Counted from the first letter of the stretch, positions 16,888-25,873 are shown. The stretch is 64,000 nt of DNA from Streptomyces viridochromogenes (GCF_001270495.1 NZ_LGUR01000198.1:27585-91584); one strand, 5' to 3'. Program-made: numbers and translations. Notes: generated from the letters alone by a model not told the origin.

Positions 16888-17130
16888 GTGGACCACGACG
16901 TGTACAACGGCATGGCGGCCACGGATCTGAACGGGGTGGCCTGGCAGAAGAGCAGGCACAGCAACTCGCAGGGCTCCTGCGTGGAGTTCGCGCGACTGCC
17001 CGGCGGTGACGTGGCGGTACGCAACTCCCGCTTCCCGGACGGTCCGGCGCTCGTCTACACCCGCGCCGAGATCGAGGCGATGCTCCTCGGCATCAAGGAC
17101 GGCGAGTTCGACCACCTGGTCGTCGGCTGA
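16888..17130 (+). CDS. DUF397 domain protein
   Basis: An 80-residue protein made of one DUF397 domain: WQKSRHSNSQGSCVEFARL, VAVRNSRFPDGPALVYT, then an acidic tail. DUF397 proteins are small partners of Scr1/WhiJ-type helix-turn-helix regulators and of RsbW-like ATP-binding proteins in Streptomyces, where they act in developmental control. GTG 16888 follows GGGGAG; the open frame reaches 16768 but crosses the operator box. It converges on the ATP-binding gene across a terminator. Confidence 0.85.
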   Translation: MDHDVYNGMAATDLNGVAWQKSRHSNSQGSCVEFARLPGGDVAVRNSRFPDGPALVYTRAEIEAMLLGIKDGEFDHLVVG

Positions 17131-17173
17131 CCGCGTCACGGCCGGGGGAGTCCCAAAGCAGGGCAATCAACAC

Positions 17174-17206
17174 ACGCGCGTCGCCCACCACCCGGGCAAC
17201 GCGCGT
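17174..17206. terminator. bidirectional hairpin terminator
   Basis: ACGCGCGT-c-GCCC pairs with GGGC-a-ACGCGCGT around a 7-nt loop, between the converging DUF397 and ATP-binding genes. There is no T-run. Confidence 0.65.
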
Positions 17207-17238
17207 AGAACCCCTACGTCAGTGAACCCCGCACTTCC

Positions 17239-17766
17239 TCATTCCGCCGAAGCCGACGCTGCGGCGGGCCCCTGCGGCTGGAGCCGGAACAGCGCCCAGA
17301 CCACCTTCCCGCTCAACGACCCCGCGAGCGGCTGCCACCCCCAGCTGTCACTGAAGGAGTCGACAAGGAACAGCCCCCGCCCGGACTCCGCCGAGAAGTC
17401 GTCGGAATCGCGTGCGACCGGACTGTCATGGCTGGGGTCACGCACCGCGCACACCAGCCGCTCCGTCCACCGCATCAGATGCAGTCGCACAGGCGGCGGC
17501 GCCTGCTCGCACTCCCGCTGCGCCCCCGCCGGCAGAGCGTGCCGCAGCGCATTGGTCACCAACTCCGACACGACGAGACACACATCGTCGAAGCGCTCGC
17601 CCAGCTCCCACTGGTCCATCGTGCGGCGCGTGAACTTCCGCGCCTCACGCACTGCTTCGTAGCGGGCGGGCAGCGCGCAGGAGGCGGCGTTGGAGACGGT
17701 TGCGGGATCCAGCGGAGGAAGGCCCTGCCGTAACGGCTCGAGCATGGTCGATCCATTCGTCCCCAT
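17239..17766 (-). CDS. RsbW-like ATP-binding protein (HATPase)
   Basis: A 175-residue GHKL ATPase of the anti-sigma/RsbW type: N-box VVSELVTNALRHA, G1-like CAVRDPSHDSP and G2-like ESGRGLFLVDSFSDSWGW. Such proteins phosphorylate or sequester partners; in Streptomyces they accompany DUF397 and Scr1-type regulators. ATG 17766 has a GGGAGTG ribosome site; the long upstream extension covers the promoter and is rejected. The promoter carries the box shared with the DUF397 gene. Confidence 0.85.
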   Translation of the reverse strand: MGTNGSTMLEPLRQGLPPLDPATVSNAASCALPARYEAVREARKFTRRTMDQWELGERFDDVCLVVSELVTNALRHALPAGAQRECEQAPPPVRLHLMRWTERLVCAVRDPSHDSPVARDSDDFSAESGRGLFLVDSFSDSWGWQPLAGSLSGKVVWALFRLQPQGPAAASASAE

Positions 17767-17839
17767 GCGAGGCACTCCCGAGAGTTCGCGGTCGTTGCGA
17801 TGCAGCGGTTGCGCGGGACCATGGTTTCGGATGCGCAGG

Positions 17840-17870
17840 GCAGATGCAAGGGCAGATGCACGTGCACGTG
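17840..17870 (-). promoter_or_regulatory. box shared with the DUF397 gene, copy upstream of the ATP-binding gene
   Basis: GCAGATGCA is directly repeated at 17840-17848 and 17852-17860. The second copy continues into CGTGCACGTG, making the 15-bp GCAGATGCACGTGCA (17852-17866) identical to the reverse complement of 16769-16783. It lies about 85 bp before ATG 17766. Confidence 0.6.
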
Positions 17871-18063
17871 ACCGAATTGAACGTTCCCGTACCGCTTGTT
17901 GGCCATTTTTTCCGCCAACTTCAGTCCCTCTCCTTGTCTTCTCCTCACCCCTTCCTGAGAGGAATCCTTGTCTTCTTTCCATCTCTGTAATCGGACGAGT
18001 ACAGCTCGAAGTGATTTAGTGGCAGACTGCGGGCCCTGAAGACGGTTGGGGAGGCTGGCGAAC

Positions 18064-18924
18064 GTGAGCGCGGGAGAGCCCGGATCGGTGGTGCGGCGCA
18101 TGCTGCTCGGCTCGCAACTGAGGCGACTGCGGGAAGCGCGCGGGATCACGCGCGAGGCGGCGGGTTACTCGATCCGGGCCTCCGAGTCGAAGATCAGCCG
18201 GATGGAGCTGGGCCGGGTGAGCTTCAAGACGCGAGACGTCGAAGACCTGCTGACGCTCTACGGAATCACCGACGAGCAGGAGCGTGCCTCACTTCTCTCC
18301 CTCGCCCGCGAGGCCAACGTCGCGGGCTGGTGGCACAGTTACTCCGACGTCCTGCCGAGCTGGTTCCCCACCTACGTCGGCCTGGAGGGCGCGGCCAGCC
18401 TCATCCGCGCCTACGAAGTGCAGTTCGTGCACGGCCTGTTGCAGACGGAGGCGTACGCCCGCGCGGTCGTCAAGCGCGGCATGAAGGGCGCGAGCGCGGC
18501 CGACGTCGAAAAGCGCGTGGCGCTGCGCCTGGAGCGGCAGAAGTACCTCCTCGACGACGGCGCCCCCGAGTTCCACATCGTCCTGGACGAGGCCGCCCTG
18601 CGCCGTCCGTACGGCGACCGCGAGGTGATGCGCGGCCAGCTCCAGCACCTCATCGAGATCTCCCAGCGGCCCAACGTGCGGCTTCAGATCATGCCGTTCA
18701 GCTTCGGCGGCCACTCCGGCGAGTCCGGCGCCTTCACGATCCTCAGCTTCCCCGAGTCCGACCTCTCCGACGTCGTCTATCTGGAGCAGCTCACCAGCGC
18801 GCTCTATCTCGACAAGCACGAGGACGTCACCCAGTACGAGAAGGCGCTGAAGGAGCTCCAGCAGGACAGTCCGGGGCCGGACGAGAGTCGGGATCTTCTC
18901 CGGGGACTCCTTCAACTCTCTTGA
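18064..18924 (+). CDS. Scr1/WhiJ-type helix-turn-helix regulator (XRE with DUF5753)
   Basis: A 286-residue regulator. XRE helix-turn-helix at residues 15-75 (LRRLREARGITREAAGYS, SESKISRMELG). A C-terminal DUF5753 domain follows, with YEVQFVHGLLQTEAYARAV, ERQKYLLDDG and FSFGGHSGESGAFTILSFPE. This domain order is typical of actinobacterial regulators paired with DUF397 proteins. GTG 18064 follows GGGGAGG. It is divergent from the ATP-binding gene. Its likely targets are the two boxed promoters nearby. Confidence 0.87.
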   Translation: MSAGEPGSVVRRMLLGSQLRRLREARGITREAAGYSIRASESKISRMELGRVSFKTRDVEDLLTLYGITDEQERASLLSLAREANVAGWWHSYSDVLPSWFPTYVGLEGAASLIRAYEVQFVHGLLQTEAYARAVVKRGMKGASAADVEKRVALRLERQKYLLDDGAPEFHIVLDEAALRRPYGDREVMRGQLQHLIEISQRPNVRLQIMPFSFGGHSGESGAFTILSFPESDLSDVVYLEQLTSALYLDKHEDVTQYEKALKELQQDSPGPDESRDLLRGLLQLS

Positions 18925-18962
18925 AACGCAAGTACGATGACGTGTGATCAGACCGTGAAGAC

Positions 18963-19020
18963 GATCAAGGCCGATCAAGCCCGATCAAAGGGATCAAGGC
19001 GATCAAGGCGTCCGTGATCA
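18963..19020. repeat. helically phased GATCAAG repeats
   Basis: GATCAA begins at 18963, 18973, 18983, 18992 and 19001, with a further GATCA at 19016. Spacing is 9-10 bp, close to one DNA turn. The array fills the gap before the aldehyde dehydrogenase gene and ends about 35 bp before its ATG, so it may be a cooperative regulator site. Confidence 0.7.
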
Positions 19021-19055
19021 GTCGAGCGGGTGTCCGCTAGGGATTGAGGGATCAC

Positions 19056-20516
19056 ATGTCGTCCTACTTCACCGACCTGGCTCAGCAGTACATCGGCGGT
19101 GAGTGGCGCCCGGGCTCAGGCTCCTGGGACATCATCGACTTCAACCCGTACGACGGCGAGAAGCTGGCGTCGATCACCATAGCCACGGTCGACGAGGTGG
19201 ACGACGCCTACCAGGCGGCCGCCCGAGCCCAGAAGCAGTGGGCCGCGACCAATCCGTACGCCCGACGCGGCGTCTTCGAGAGGGCGCTGCGCCTGATAGA
19301 GGACCGCGAGCAGGAGATCGCCGAGGCGATCATCGCCGAGCTCGGCGGCACCCGGCTGAAGGCGGCCTTCGAACTCCACCTCGCCAAGGAGTTCCTGCGC
19401 GAGGCGATCCACCTGGCGCTGCGCCCCGAGGGCAGGATCATCCCGTCGCCGACGGACGGCAAGGAGAACCGCGTCTACCGGGTTCCGGTCGGCGTCGTGG
19501 GCGTGATCAGCCCCTTCAACTTCCCCTTCCTCCTCTCCGTCAAGTCGGTCGCCCCGGCCCTGGCGCTCGGCAACGCCGTCGTCCTCAAGCCGCACCAGAA
19601 CACCCCGATCTGCGGCGGCACCCTGGTCGCGAAGATCTTCGAGGACGCGGGCCTGCCCGCCGGTCTCCTCAACGTCGTCGTCACGGACATCGCCGAGATC
19701 GGCGACGCCTTCCTCGAGCACCCGATCCCGAAGGTCATCTCCTTCACCGGCTCCGACAAGGTCGGCCGCCACGTCGCCACCGTCTGCGCCTCGCTCTTCA
19801 AGCGCTCGGTCCTCGAACTCGGCGGCAACAGCGCGATCGTGGTCCTCGACGACGCCGACATCGACTACGCGGTCGACGCGGCGGTCTTCAGCCGGTACGT
19901 CCATCAGGGCCAGGTCTGCATGGCCGCGAACCGGGTCCTCGTGGACCGCTCGGTCGCGGACGAGTTCACCGAGAAGTTCGTCGCCAAGGTGAGGACCCTG
20001 AAGGCCGGCGACCCGCGCGACCCGGAGACCGTCATCGGCCCGGTGATCAACTCGTCCCAGGCGGACGCGCTCTCGGCGGTCGTCGAGCAGGCGATCGCCG
20101 AGGGCGCGACCGCCCTGGTGCACGGCACGACGACGGACAACCTGGTCGAGCCCTCCGTCCTCACGAACGTCCCCGCCGACTCGGCCCTGCTCCAGCAGGA
20201 GGTCTTCGGCCCGGTCGCCTTCCTCGTCCCGTTCGACGGCGAGGAGGAGGCCGTACGCCTCGTCAACGACACCCCGTACGGTCTGAGCGGCGCCGTCCAC
20301 ACGGGGAACATCGAGCGGGGTGTGTCCTTCGCCAAGCAGATCGACACCGGCATGTTCCACGTGAACGACGGCACCGTCCACGACGAGCCGATCGTCCCCT
20401 TCGGCGGCGAGAAGCACTCCGGCCTCGGCCGCCTGAACGGCGAGACGATGCTGGACGCGTTCACGACGATCAAGTGGATCTCGGTGCAGCACGGCAGGAG
20501 CGGGTTCCCGTTCTGA
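19056..20516 (+). CDS. NAD(P)-dependent aldehyde dehydrogenase
   Basis: A 486-residue ALDH oxidising an aldehyde to the acid. Seen: FNFPFLLSVKSVAPALALGN, the SFTGSDKVGRHV cofactor loop, catalytic Glu in LELGGNSAIVV and catalytic Cys in HQGQVCMAANR. The C-terminal PFGGEKHSGLGRLNGE is family-typical. The best resemblance is to benzaldehyde/aryl-aldehyde dehydrogenases, but the substrate is not proven by sequence. ATG 19056 follows TGAGGG. A PadR regulator starts 48 bp downstream on the same strand. Confidence 0.88.
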   Translation: MSSYFTDLAQQYIGGEWRPGSGSWDIIDFNPYDGEKLASITIATVDEVDDAYQAAARAQKQWAATNPYARRGVFERALRLIEDREQEIAEAIIAELGGTRLKAAFELHLAKEFLREAIHLALRPEGRIIPSPTDGKENRVYRVPVGVVGVISPFNFPFLLSVKSVAPALALGNAVVLKPHQNTPICGGTLVAKIFEDAGLPAGLLNVVVTDIAEIGDAFLEHPIPKVISFTGSDKVGRHVATVCASLFKRSVLELGGNSAIVVLDDADIDYAVDAAVFSRYVHQGQVCMAANRVLVDRSVADEFTEKFVAKVRTLKAGDPRDPETVIGPVINSSQADALSAVVEQAIAEGATALVHGTTTDNLVEPSVLTNVPADSALLQQEVFGPVAFLVPFDGEEEAVRLVNDTPYGLSGAVHTGNIERGVSFAKQIDTGMFHVNDGTVHDEPIVPFGGEKHSGLGRLNGETMLDAFTTIKWISVQHGRSGFPF

Positions 20517-20564
20517 GGCTTGCCGGCTGCTCCTGCCGGAAACCGAGGTCATAACCTGGACCGC

Positions 20565-21206
20565 ATGTCAGCGATCCGTCTCCTCGTGCTCGGCGCGGTC
20601 CGTATGCACGGCCGCGCCCACGGCTACCAGGTGCGCAACGACCTGGAGTTCTGGGGCGCGCACGAGTGGTCCAACGCCAAGCCCGGCTCGATCTATCACG
20701 CCCTGAAGCAGATGGCGAAGCAGGGACTCCTGCACGCCCACGAGATCGCGCCGTCCACGGCCGGCGGCCCGCCGCGCACGGAGTACGAGCTCACCGAGAA
20801 GGGCACCGAGGAGTACCTCGGGCTGGTGCGCCAGTACCTCACGGCCTACGACCAGAGGCCGGACGTACTCACCGCCGCGCTCGGCTTCATGGTCGACCTG
20901 GACCGTGAGGAGGTCCTCGGCCTGCTTGAGGAGCGGGTGCGCAGCATCGAGGACTGGCGCAAGGCCGTCACCGAGTACTACACGCCCGAGGAGGGCCCCG
21001 GCCAGCTCGGCCACATCGGCGAGATCATGAACTTCTGGGTGCACTCCGCCGACTCCGGCGCCGAGTGGACCCGCGGCCTCATCGCACGCATCCGCGGCGG
21101 CGCCTACACCTTCTCCGGGGAGGGGGATCCGTTCGTCGGGATCCTCGCCGAGGACCAGGAGAACCCGTACGCGACGGGGGAGCGGCATCCCGGGGACAGC
21201 CGCTGA
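20565..21206 (+). CDS. PadR family transcriptional regulator
   Basis: A 213-residue PadR protein. The winged helix spans residues 5-90 with LLVLGAVRMHGRAHGYQVRN, KPGSIYHALKQMAKQGLL and RTEYELTEKG, followed by an all-helical dimerisation tail. PadR proteins usually repress an adjacent exporter. Here an ABC exporter follows after 99 bp that contain two copies of a TAxTCAAGTTTGACTA site. A TAACCT hexamer 7 nt before ATG 20565 suggests a leaderless start. Confidence 0.88.
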   Translation: MSAIRLLVLGAVRMHGRAHGYQVRNDLEFWGAHEWSNAKPGSIYHALKQMAKQGLLHAHEIAPSTAGGPPRTEYELTEKGTEEYLGLVRQYLTAYDQRPDVLTAALGFMVDLDREEVLGLLEERVRSIEDWRKAVTEYYTPEEGPGQLGHIGEIMNFWVHSADSGAEWTRGLIARIRGGAYTFSGEGDPFVGILAEDQENPYATGERHPGDSR

Positions 21207-21219
21207 TCGAGAACGTCGC

Positions 21220-21289
21220 TAATCAAGTTTGACTAATTGAGGGTCCGGGTACTAGCTTCGATCTGTAGATCTGTAGTCAAGTTTGACTA
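21220..21289. promoter_or_regulatory. paired PadR operator sites
   Basis: TAATCAAGTTTGACTA (21220-21235) and TAGTCAAGTTTGACTA (21274-21289) are dyads of the form TAGTCAA-N2-TTGACTA, with centres 54 bp apart. The second lies directly before the GGGGG ribosome site of the ABC gene, so bound repressor would block transcription or initiation. Confidence 0.75.
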
Positions 21290-21305
21290 GCTAGGGGGGG
21301 TATCG

Positions 21306-22271
21306 GTGGCCGACACGGCGATCACCGTCGAAGAGGCACGCAAGAAGTACGGCGGCAAAGCCGGCGGATACGCACTGGACGGGCTCGATCTCACGGTCGC
21401 GCGCGGCACCGTGCACGGAGTACTCGGCCCGAACGGCGCGGGCAAGACGACCCTGGTCAGGATCCTGGCCACTCTTCTGCGGCCGGACAGCGGCCGCGTC
21501 GAGGTGGCCGGGCACGACGTGGTGCGCCAGGCGTACGAGGTGCGCCTGCGCATCGGACTGCTCGGGCAGCACGCGGCCGTGGACGAGGAGCTGGGCGGCC
21601 ATCAGAACCTGGAGATGTTCGGCCGCCTCCACCACCTCGGCGCCCGCCACGCGCGCGTGCGCGCCGACGAGCTGCTGGAGCGGTTCGGGCTCGGCGACAC
21701 CGGCCGCAAGCCGGTGAAGCAGTACAGCGGCGGCATGCGCCGGCGACTGGATCTGGCGGCGTCCCTCATCACCGACCCGGAGGTGCTCTTCCTGGACGAA
21801 CCCACCACCGGCCTCGACCCGCGCGGCCGCACCGAGGTCTGGTCCGCGGTCCGCTCCCTGGTCGGCGGCGGCACCACGGTCCTGCTCACCACCCAGTACC
21901 TGGAAGAGGCCGACCAGCTCGCCGACCGCATCTCGGTCGTCGACGCCGGCCGCGTCATCGCCGACGGCACGGCGGACCAGCTCAAGGCGCTGACCGGCGG
22001 CGACCGCATCGACGTGGTGCTGCGTGACGCGGGTCAACTGGGCGCGGCCGTCGCCCTGCTGCCCGTACCGAAGGACGACGTCTGCGTCGACCCCGACCGG
22101 CGCCTGCTCAGCGCACCGGTCACCGACCGGATGGCGGCGCTCTCCGGGGTCGTACGGGCCCTGGAGGAGGCCGGAATCGAGGCGGAGGACATCGCGCTGC
22201 GCCGGCCGACGCTGGACGAGGTGTTCCTGCACCTCACCGGAGACGACCACCGAGTGAAGGAGCCCGCATGA
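21306..22271 (+). CDS. ABC transporter ATP-binding protein (DrrA-like exporter)
   Basis: A 321-residue ATPase: Walker [14 protein letters not shown]-loop [11 protein letters not shown], signature [16 protein letters not shown], Walker [12 protein letters not shown] and H-loop TTQYLEEAD. The C-terminal extension ends [13 protein letters not shown], as in daunorubicin-resistance DrrA-type exporters. It pairs with the permease that overlaps its stop by 4 bp (ATGA). GTG 21306 follows a G-rich ribosome site. Control by the upstream PadR is inferred. Confidence 0.9.
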   Translation: MADTAITVEEARKKYGGKAGGYALDGLDLTVARGTVHGVLGPNGAGKTTLVRILATLLRPDSGRVEVAGHDVVRQAYEVRLRIGLLGQHAAVDEELGGHQNLEMFGRLHHLGARHARVRADELLERFGLGDTGRKPVKQYSGGMRRRLDLAASLITDPEVLFLDEPTTGLDPRGRTEVWSAVRSLVGGGTTVLLTTQYLEEADQLADRISVVDAGRVIADGTADQLKALTGGDRIDVVLRDAGQLGAAVALLPVPKDDVCVDPDRRLLSAPVTDRMAALSGVVRALEEAGIEAEDIALRRPTLDEVFLHLTGDDHRVKEPA

Positions 22272-23029
22272 GCGCGCACACCTACGCCCTGACCGACTCC
22301 TGGACCATGACCCGCCGCGAACTCGCGCACTGGGCGCGGCAACCCGTGCAGGTCGTGGTCAACCTGCTCTTCCCCGTGATGCTGCTGCTGATGTTCGGCT
22401 ACCTCATCGGCGGCGGCCGGGGCGTCCAGGGCTCCTACATCGACTACGTCCTGCCCGGCATGCTCGCGCTCACCATGGCCTTCGGCCTGGAGGGCACGAT
22501 GATCGCGGTCACCCAGGACCTCAACAAGGGCGTGGTCGACCGCTTCCGGTCGATGCCGATGGCCAACGGGGCGGTCCTGGTGGGCCGTTCGGCGGCCGAC
22601 ATGCTGCAGTCGGCGCTGGCCGTGTTCGTCCTCATGGGCGTCGGGTACGCGCTGGGCTGGCGCGCGGACGGCGGACCGGGGGCCTTCCTGGGCGCCGTGG
22701 GACTGCTCCTGCTCTTCCGCTTCGCCATGCTGTGGATCGGCATCCACCTGGCGCTGGTGGCGGGGAAGCCGGAGATGGTGCAGGCGGTGCAGATCCTGGT
22801 CTGGCCGATCGGCTTCCTGTCCAACGCCCTCGCCCTCCCCGGGACCATGCCCGGCTGGCTGGGCACGGTCGTCGAGTGGAACCCGATGTCGCACACGGCG
22901 ACCGCCGTGCGGGACCTGTTCGGCGGTACGGGCACGGAGCACGTGCCGGCGGCGATCGTATGGCCGCTGGCGCTCCTGGCCGTGTTCTTCCCGTTGGCGG
23001 TACGGCGGTTCGCGCGCCTGAGCCGTTAG
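22268..23029 (+). CDS. ABC-2 type permease (DrrB-like)
   Basis: A 253-residue membrane protein with about six hydrophobic segments, starting with an amphipathic N-terminus ([14 protein letters not shown]), then [19 protein letters not shown]. The ABC-2 motif [16 protein letters not shown] and the C-terminal [13 protein letters not shown] are present. It forms the channel of the exporter with the preceding ATPase, to which it is translationally coupled. The substrate is unknown; drugs or lipophilic metabolites are usual for the family. Confidence 0.9.
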   Translation: MSAHTYALTDSWTMTRRELAHWARQPVQVVVNLLFPVMLLLMFGYLIGGGRGVQGSYIDYVLPGMLALTMAFGLEGTMIAVTQDLNKGVVDRFRSMPMANGAVLVGRSAADMLQSALAVFVLMGVGYALGWRADGGPGAFLGAVGLLLLFRFAMLWIGIHLALVAGKPEMVQAVQILVWPIGFLSNALALPGTMPGWLGTVVEWNPMSHTATAVRDLFGGTGTEHVPAAIVWPLALLAVFFPLAVRRFARLSR

Positions 23030-23059
23030 CAGCCGTCGGGGGCCGCCCGGCGACAAGCC

Positions 23060-24472
23060 CTAGTGGTGGAAGCCGGTGGCCGCGCCCTTGTCCCGCGTCA
23101 GGGGCTGCGGCTGCCGGCGCAGCTCCGGCAGCAGCTGGCTCAGGTCCTCCACGAACAGCTCGCCGAGATCGGCGGAGAAGCCGTTGCGGCAGACCACCCG
23201 CAGGACGGACAGGTCCTCGCGGTTCGCCGGGAAGGTGTACGCCGGGACCAGCCAGCCGTTCTCACGCAGCCGCCGGGAGACGTCGAAGACGTCGTAGGCC
23301 GTCACCTCCGGCAAGGTCGTGAAGGCGAACACCGGGAGCTCGTCGCCCCGGGTCAGCAGCCGGAAGTCGCCGAGGGCCGCCACGCGGTCGGCGATGCCCA
23401 GGGCGACCTCCCGGGTGGTCTGCTGCACGGCCCGGTAGCCCTCGCGGCCGAGGCGCAGGAAGGTGTAGTACTGCGCGACCACCTGGGCGCCCGGCCGGGA
23501 GAAGTTGAGCGCGAAGGTCGGCATGTCGCCGCCCAGGTAGTTGACGCGGAAGACGAGCTCCTCGGGCAGGGACGCCCTGTCCCGCCACAGCGCCCAGCCG
23601 ACCCCGGGGTAGACGAGCCCGTACTTGTGCCCCGAGGTGTTGATGGAGACCACTCTCGGCAGCCGGAAGTCCCAGACCAGGTCCTCGTCCAGGAAGGGCG
23701 CCACCATCGCGCCGGACGCGCCGTCGACATGGACCGGGACGTCGAGGCCGGTGCGCTCCTGAAGTTCGTCGAGGGCCGCGCACAGCTCCGCGATCGGCTC
23801 GTAGGAGCCGTCGAAGGTGGAGCCGAGGACGCCGACGACCCCGATGGTGTTCTCGTCGCACAGCGCGGCCGCCGCCTGCGGATCGAGATGGAAGCGGTCG
23901 CCCTCCATGGGGACCTGCCGGGCCTCCACCTCCCAGAAGTTGCAGAACTTGTCCCAGCAGACCTGGACGTTGACGCCCATGACCAGATTGGGGCGGACGT
24001 CGTGCGCGGGATAGCGGTCGGCGTTTCGCTGCGCCCACCGCCGCTTGAGCGCCATCCCGGCGAGCATGCACGCCTCGCTCGACCCGGTCGTCGAACACCC
24101 CACGGCCGCCGACGGGTCGGGCGCGTTCCACAGGTCGGCGAGCATCGCCACACAGCGCCGCTCCAACTCGGCGGTGCGGGGGTACTCGTCCTTGTCGATC
24201 ATGTTCTTGTCCCGGCACTCGCCCATCAGGACCCCGGCCTGCGGCTCCATCCAGGTGGTGACGAAGGTGGCCAGATTCAGCCGGGAGTTGCCGTCCAGCA
24301 TCAGCTCGTCGTGGACGAGCTGGTACGCCGTCGAGGGCGACATGGGAGCGTCCGGCAGCCGGTGCTTGGGCGGGGCCTCCGTCATGCCGCCGACCGGATT
24401 CGCCTCCCCGTAGAAGGGGTTGACGGACAGCGTGCGCTCGTCGGGCCCCTCGGGACCCTTGTGTAGCGGCAT
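23060..24472 (-). CDS. gadB: glutamate decarboxylase
   Basis: A 470-residue PLP enzyme converting glutamate to GABA and CO2 with proton uptake. The PLP lysine lies in NTSGHKYGLVYPGVGW. Other markers are NFWEVEARQVPM, VHVDGASGAMVAPF and the group II decarboxylase N-terminus with LDGNSRLNLATFV. Length fits GadA/B (about 466). It lies 37 bp downstream of a ClC gene on the same strand, probably one transcript. No GABA antiporter is in the window, so a full acid-resistance system is not shown. Confidence 0.92.
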   Translation of the reverse strand: MPLHKGPEGPDERTLSVNPFYGEANPVGGMTEAPPKHRLPDAPMSPSTAYQLVHDELMLDGNSRLNLATFVTTWMEPQAGVLMGECRDKNMIDKDEYPRTAELERRCVAMLADLWNAPDPSAAVGCSTTGSSEACMLAGMALKRRWAQRNADRYPAHDVRPNLVMGVNVQVCWDKFCNFWEVEARQVPMEGDRFHLDPQAAAALCDENTIGVVGVLGSTFDGSYEPIAELCAALDELQERTGLDVPVHVDGASGAMVAPFLDEDLVWDFRLPRVVSINTSGHKYGLVYPGVGWALWRDRASLPEELVFRVNYLGGDMPTFALNFSRPGAQVVAQYYTFLRLGREGYRAVQQTTREVALGIADRVAALGDFRLLTRGDELPVFAFTTLPEVTAYDVFDVSRRLRENGWLVPAYTFPANREDLSVLRVVCRNGFSADLGELFVEDLSQLLPELRRQPQPLTRDKGAATGFHH

Positions 24473-24509
24473 GGGCTCTCTCCTGGGTCTCCTGAGGGAT
24501 CGGTGCGGG

Positions 24510-25790
24510 TCAGCGGACCGGGGTTCCGTCGGCGCGCAACTGCATCTGGGGGCGCCCCGTGACCAGCAGCCAGGCCGGCAGCGAGGCCATGCACAGCAGG
24601 GCGATGATCGTCGGCGAGGCCACCAGCACGGCGGCCGTGAACAGGCTCACCCAGCCCTGCCGGGTGATGGCGAGGAGCACGCCCAGCACGCCCGCGGCGA
24701 CACCGACGGCGGGATGGACGGCGGGCACGAGGGCGTGGGCGCACAGTCCGAGGGCGGCGCCGACGAACACGGCCGGGAAGATCCGCCCGCCGCGGAAGCC
24801 GCAGGACGCGGCGACGAGCAGCGCGGCCAGCTTCACCACCGTCATCGTCGCGAACTCCCCGGCCGACCAGCCGTCGGGATCGGCCGCGATCTCCCCGACC
24901 TCGTCCAGCCCCTTGAAGAGCGTGAGATGGCCCCCCAGCGCGGCGAGCAGGCCCAGCACCAGCCCGCCGACCGGAAGGGCCACCATGGGATGCCCCAGCC
25001 GGGTGAACGCGCCGTGGACGTACGGGAAGGCACGCACGGCACACATGCCGAGCAGCGCGGCGACGGATGCGACCACCAGCGCCGCCAGCAGATCGCCCCA
25101 GCCGGGCTGCCCGAAAGCGGGTAGATGCAGATCGAAGCTCGGATGGGCCACCAGAGTGGTCGTCAGCGAGCCCGCGGCGGCGGCGACGAGCGGCGCGAAG
25201 ACGTTGTCCCACAGCGCCCCCTTCAGCTGCCGTCCGGCCAGGGCCTCGGAGAGAAGAAGCGCCGCCGCCACCGGAGTACCGAACAGGGCGCCGATCGTGG
25301 CTGCCTCCGCCAGCGCAGCCCAGAGGCCGCCCGGCGCCCGGGGAAGCAGCCGCCGGCCCAGCCAGAAGGTCAGAGCCACGTTCACGGCGATGATCGGGTT
25401 CTCGGGGCCGAGACTCGGCCCGCCCGCGAGCATCAGCGCGGTCGCCAGCAGCAGCCCCGGCAGCACGGCGAGCGGCAGCACGGGAGCGTCCAGTCCGGTC
25501 GTGGCCGGGTCGGGCCCGGCGTGCCCCGGCACCTTCCACACCACCAGGCCGACGGCCACGCCGGTGGCGGTGAGCATGACGATCATCCACAGCACGGAGT
25601 ACCGGCCCACCCCCAGCGCGTCGGGCAGGTTCCGCCACAGCACGTCCTGGAGCTCCTCGGCCGCCGACTCCACCCCGAGAAGGAGCAGACTCGCCGCCAC
25701 GCCCACCACGAGAGCGGGGAGGATCAACGGCAGCAGTGCCCGGGCCGGGGTCGCCGGGGCGGGTAACGGCTGCACGGTGTCCTGGGCCAC
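24510..25790 (-). CDS. ClC family chloride channel/antiporter
   Basis: A 426-residue ClC-type membrane protein with about 10-12 hydrophobic segments. Selectivity-filter-like motifs are GPSLGPENPI (in place of GREGP) and ASCGFRGGRIFPAVFVGAA (GxFxP-type). GTG 25790 (VAQDTVQPLP) is chosen because the longer open frame crosses the tipA gene and promoter. ClC antiporters support glutamate-dependent acid resistance in E. coli by carrying counter-charge, and here the gene precedes gadB, consistent with that role. Confidence 0.82.
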   Translation of the reverse strand: MAQDTVQPLPAPATPARALLPLILPALVVGVAASLLLLGVESAAEELQDVLWRNLPDALGVGRYSVLWMIVMLTATGVAVGLVVWKVPGHAGPDPATTGLDAPVLPLAVLPGLLLATALMLAGGPSLGPENPIIAVNVALTFWLGRRLLPRAPGGLWAALAEAATIGALFGTPVAAALLLSEALAGRQLKGALWDNVFAPLVAAAAGSLTTTLVAHPSFDLHLPAFGQPGWGDLLAALVVASVAALLGMCAVRAFPYVHGAFTRLGHPMVALPVGGLVLGLLAALGGHLTLFKGLDEVGEIAADPDGWSAGEFATMTVVKLAALLVAASCGFRGGRIFPAVFVGAALGLCAHALVPAVHPAVGVAAGVLGVLLAITRQGWVSLFTAAVLVASPTIIALLCMASLPAWLLVTGRPQMQLRADGTPVR

Positions 25791-25842
25791 GGGCCCACGA
25801 TAAACGGGCAAAACGGGCGCTACATCCGGAGAGGAAACCGGC

Positions 25843-25873
25843 TTGCACCTCACGCCACGTGAGGGCTCACCGT
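25843..25873 (+). promoter_or_regulatory. tipA promoter (MerR type, 19-bp spacer)
   Basis: TTGCAC (25843-25848) and CACCGT (25868-25873) are separated by 19 bp that contain the dyad CCTCACG-cca-CGTGAGG. The over-long spacer and central dyad are the hallmark of MerR-activated promoters and match the well-known thiostrepton-inducible tipA promoter closely. Confidence 0.9.

Noticed and set aside
16467..17009. 180-codon frame before the DUF397 gene
   Set aside because: It crosses the dispersed repeat and operator boxes, lacks codon-position bias and a ribosome site, and overlaps DUF397 in another frame.
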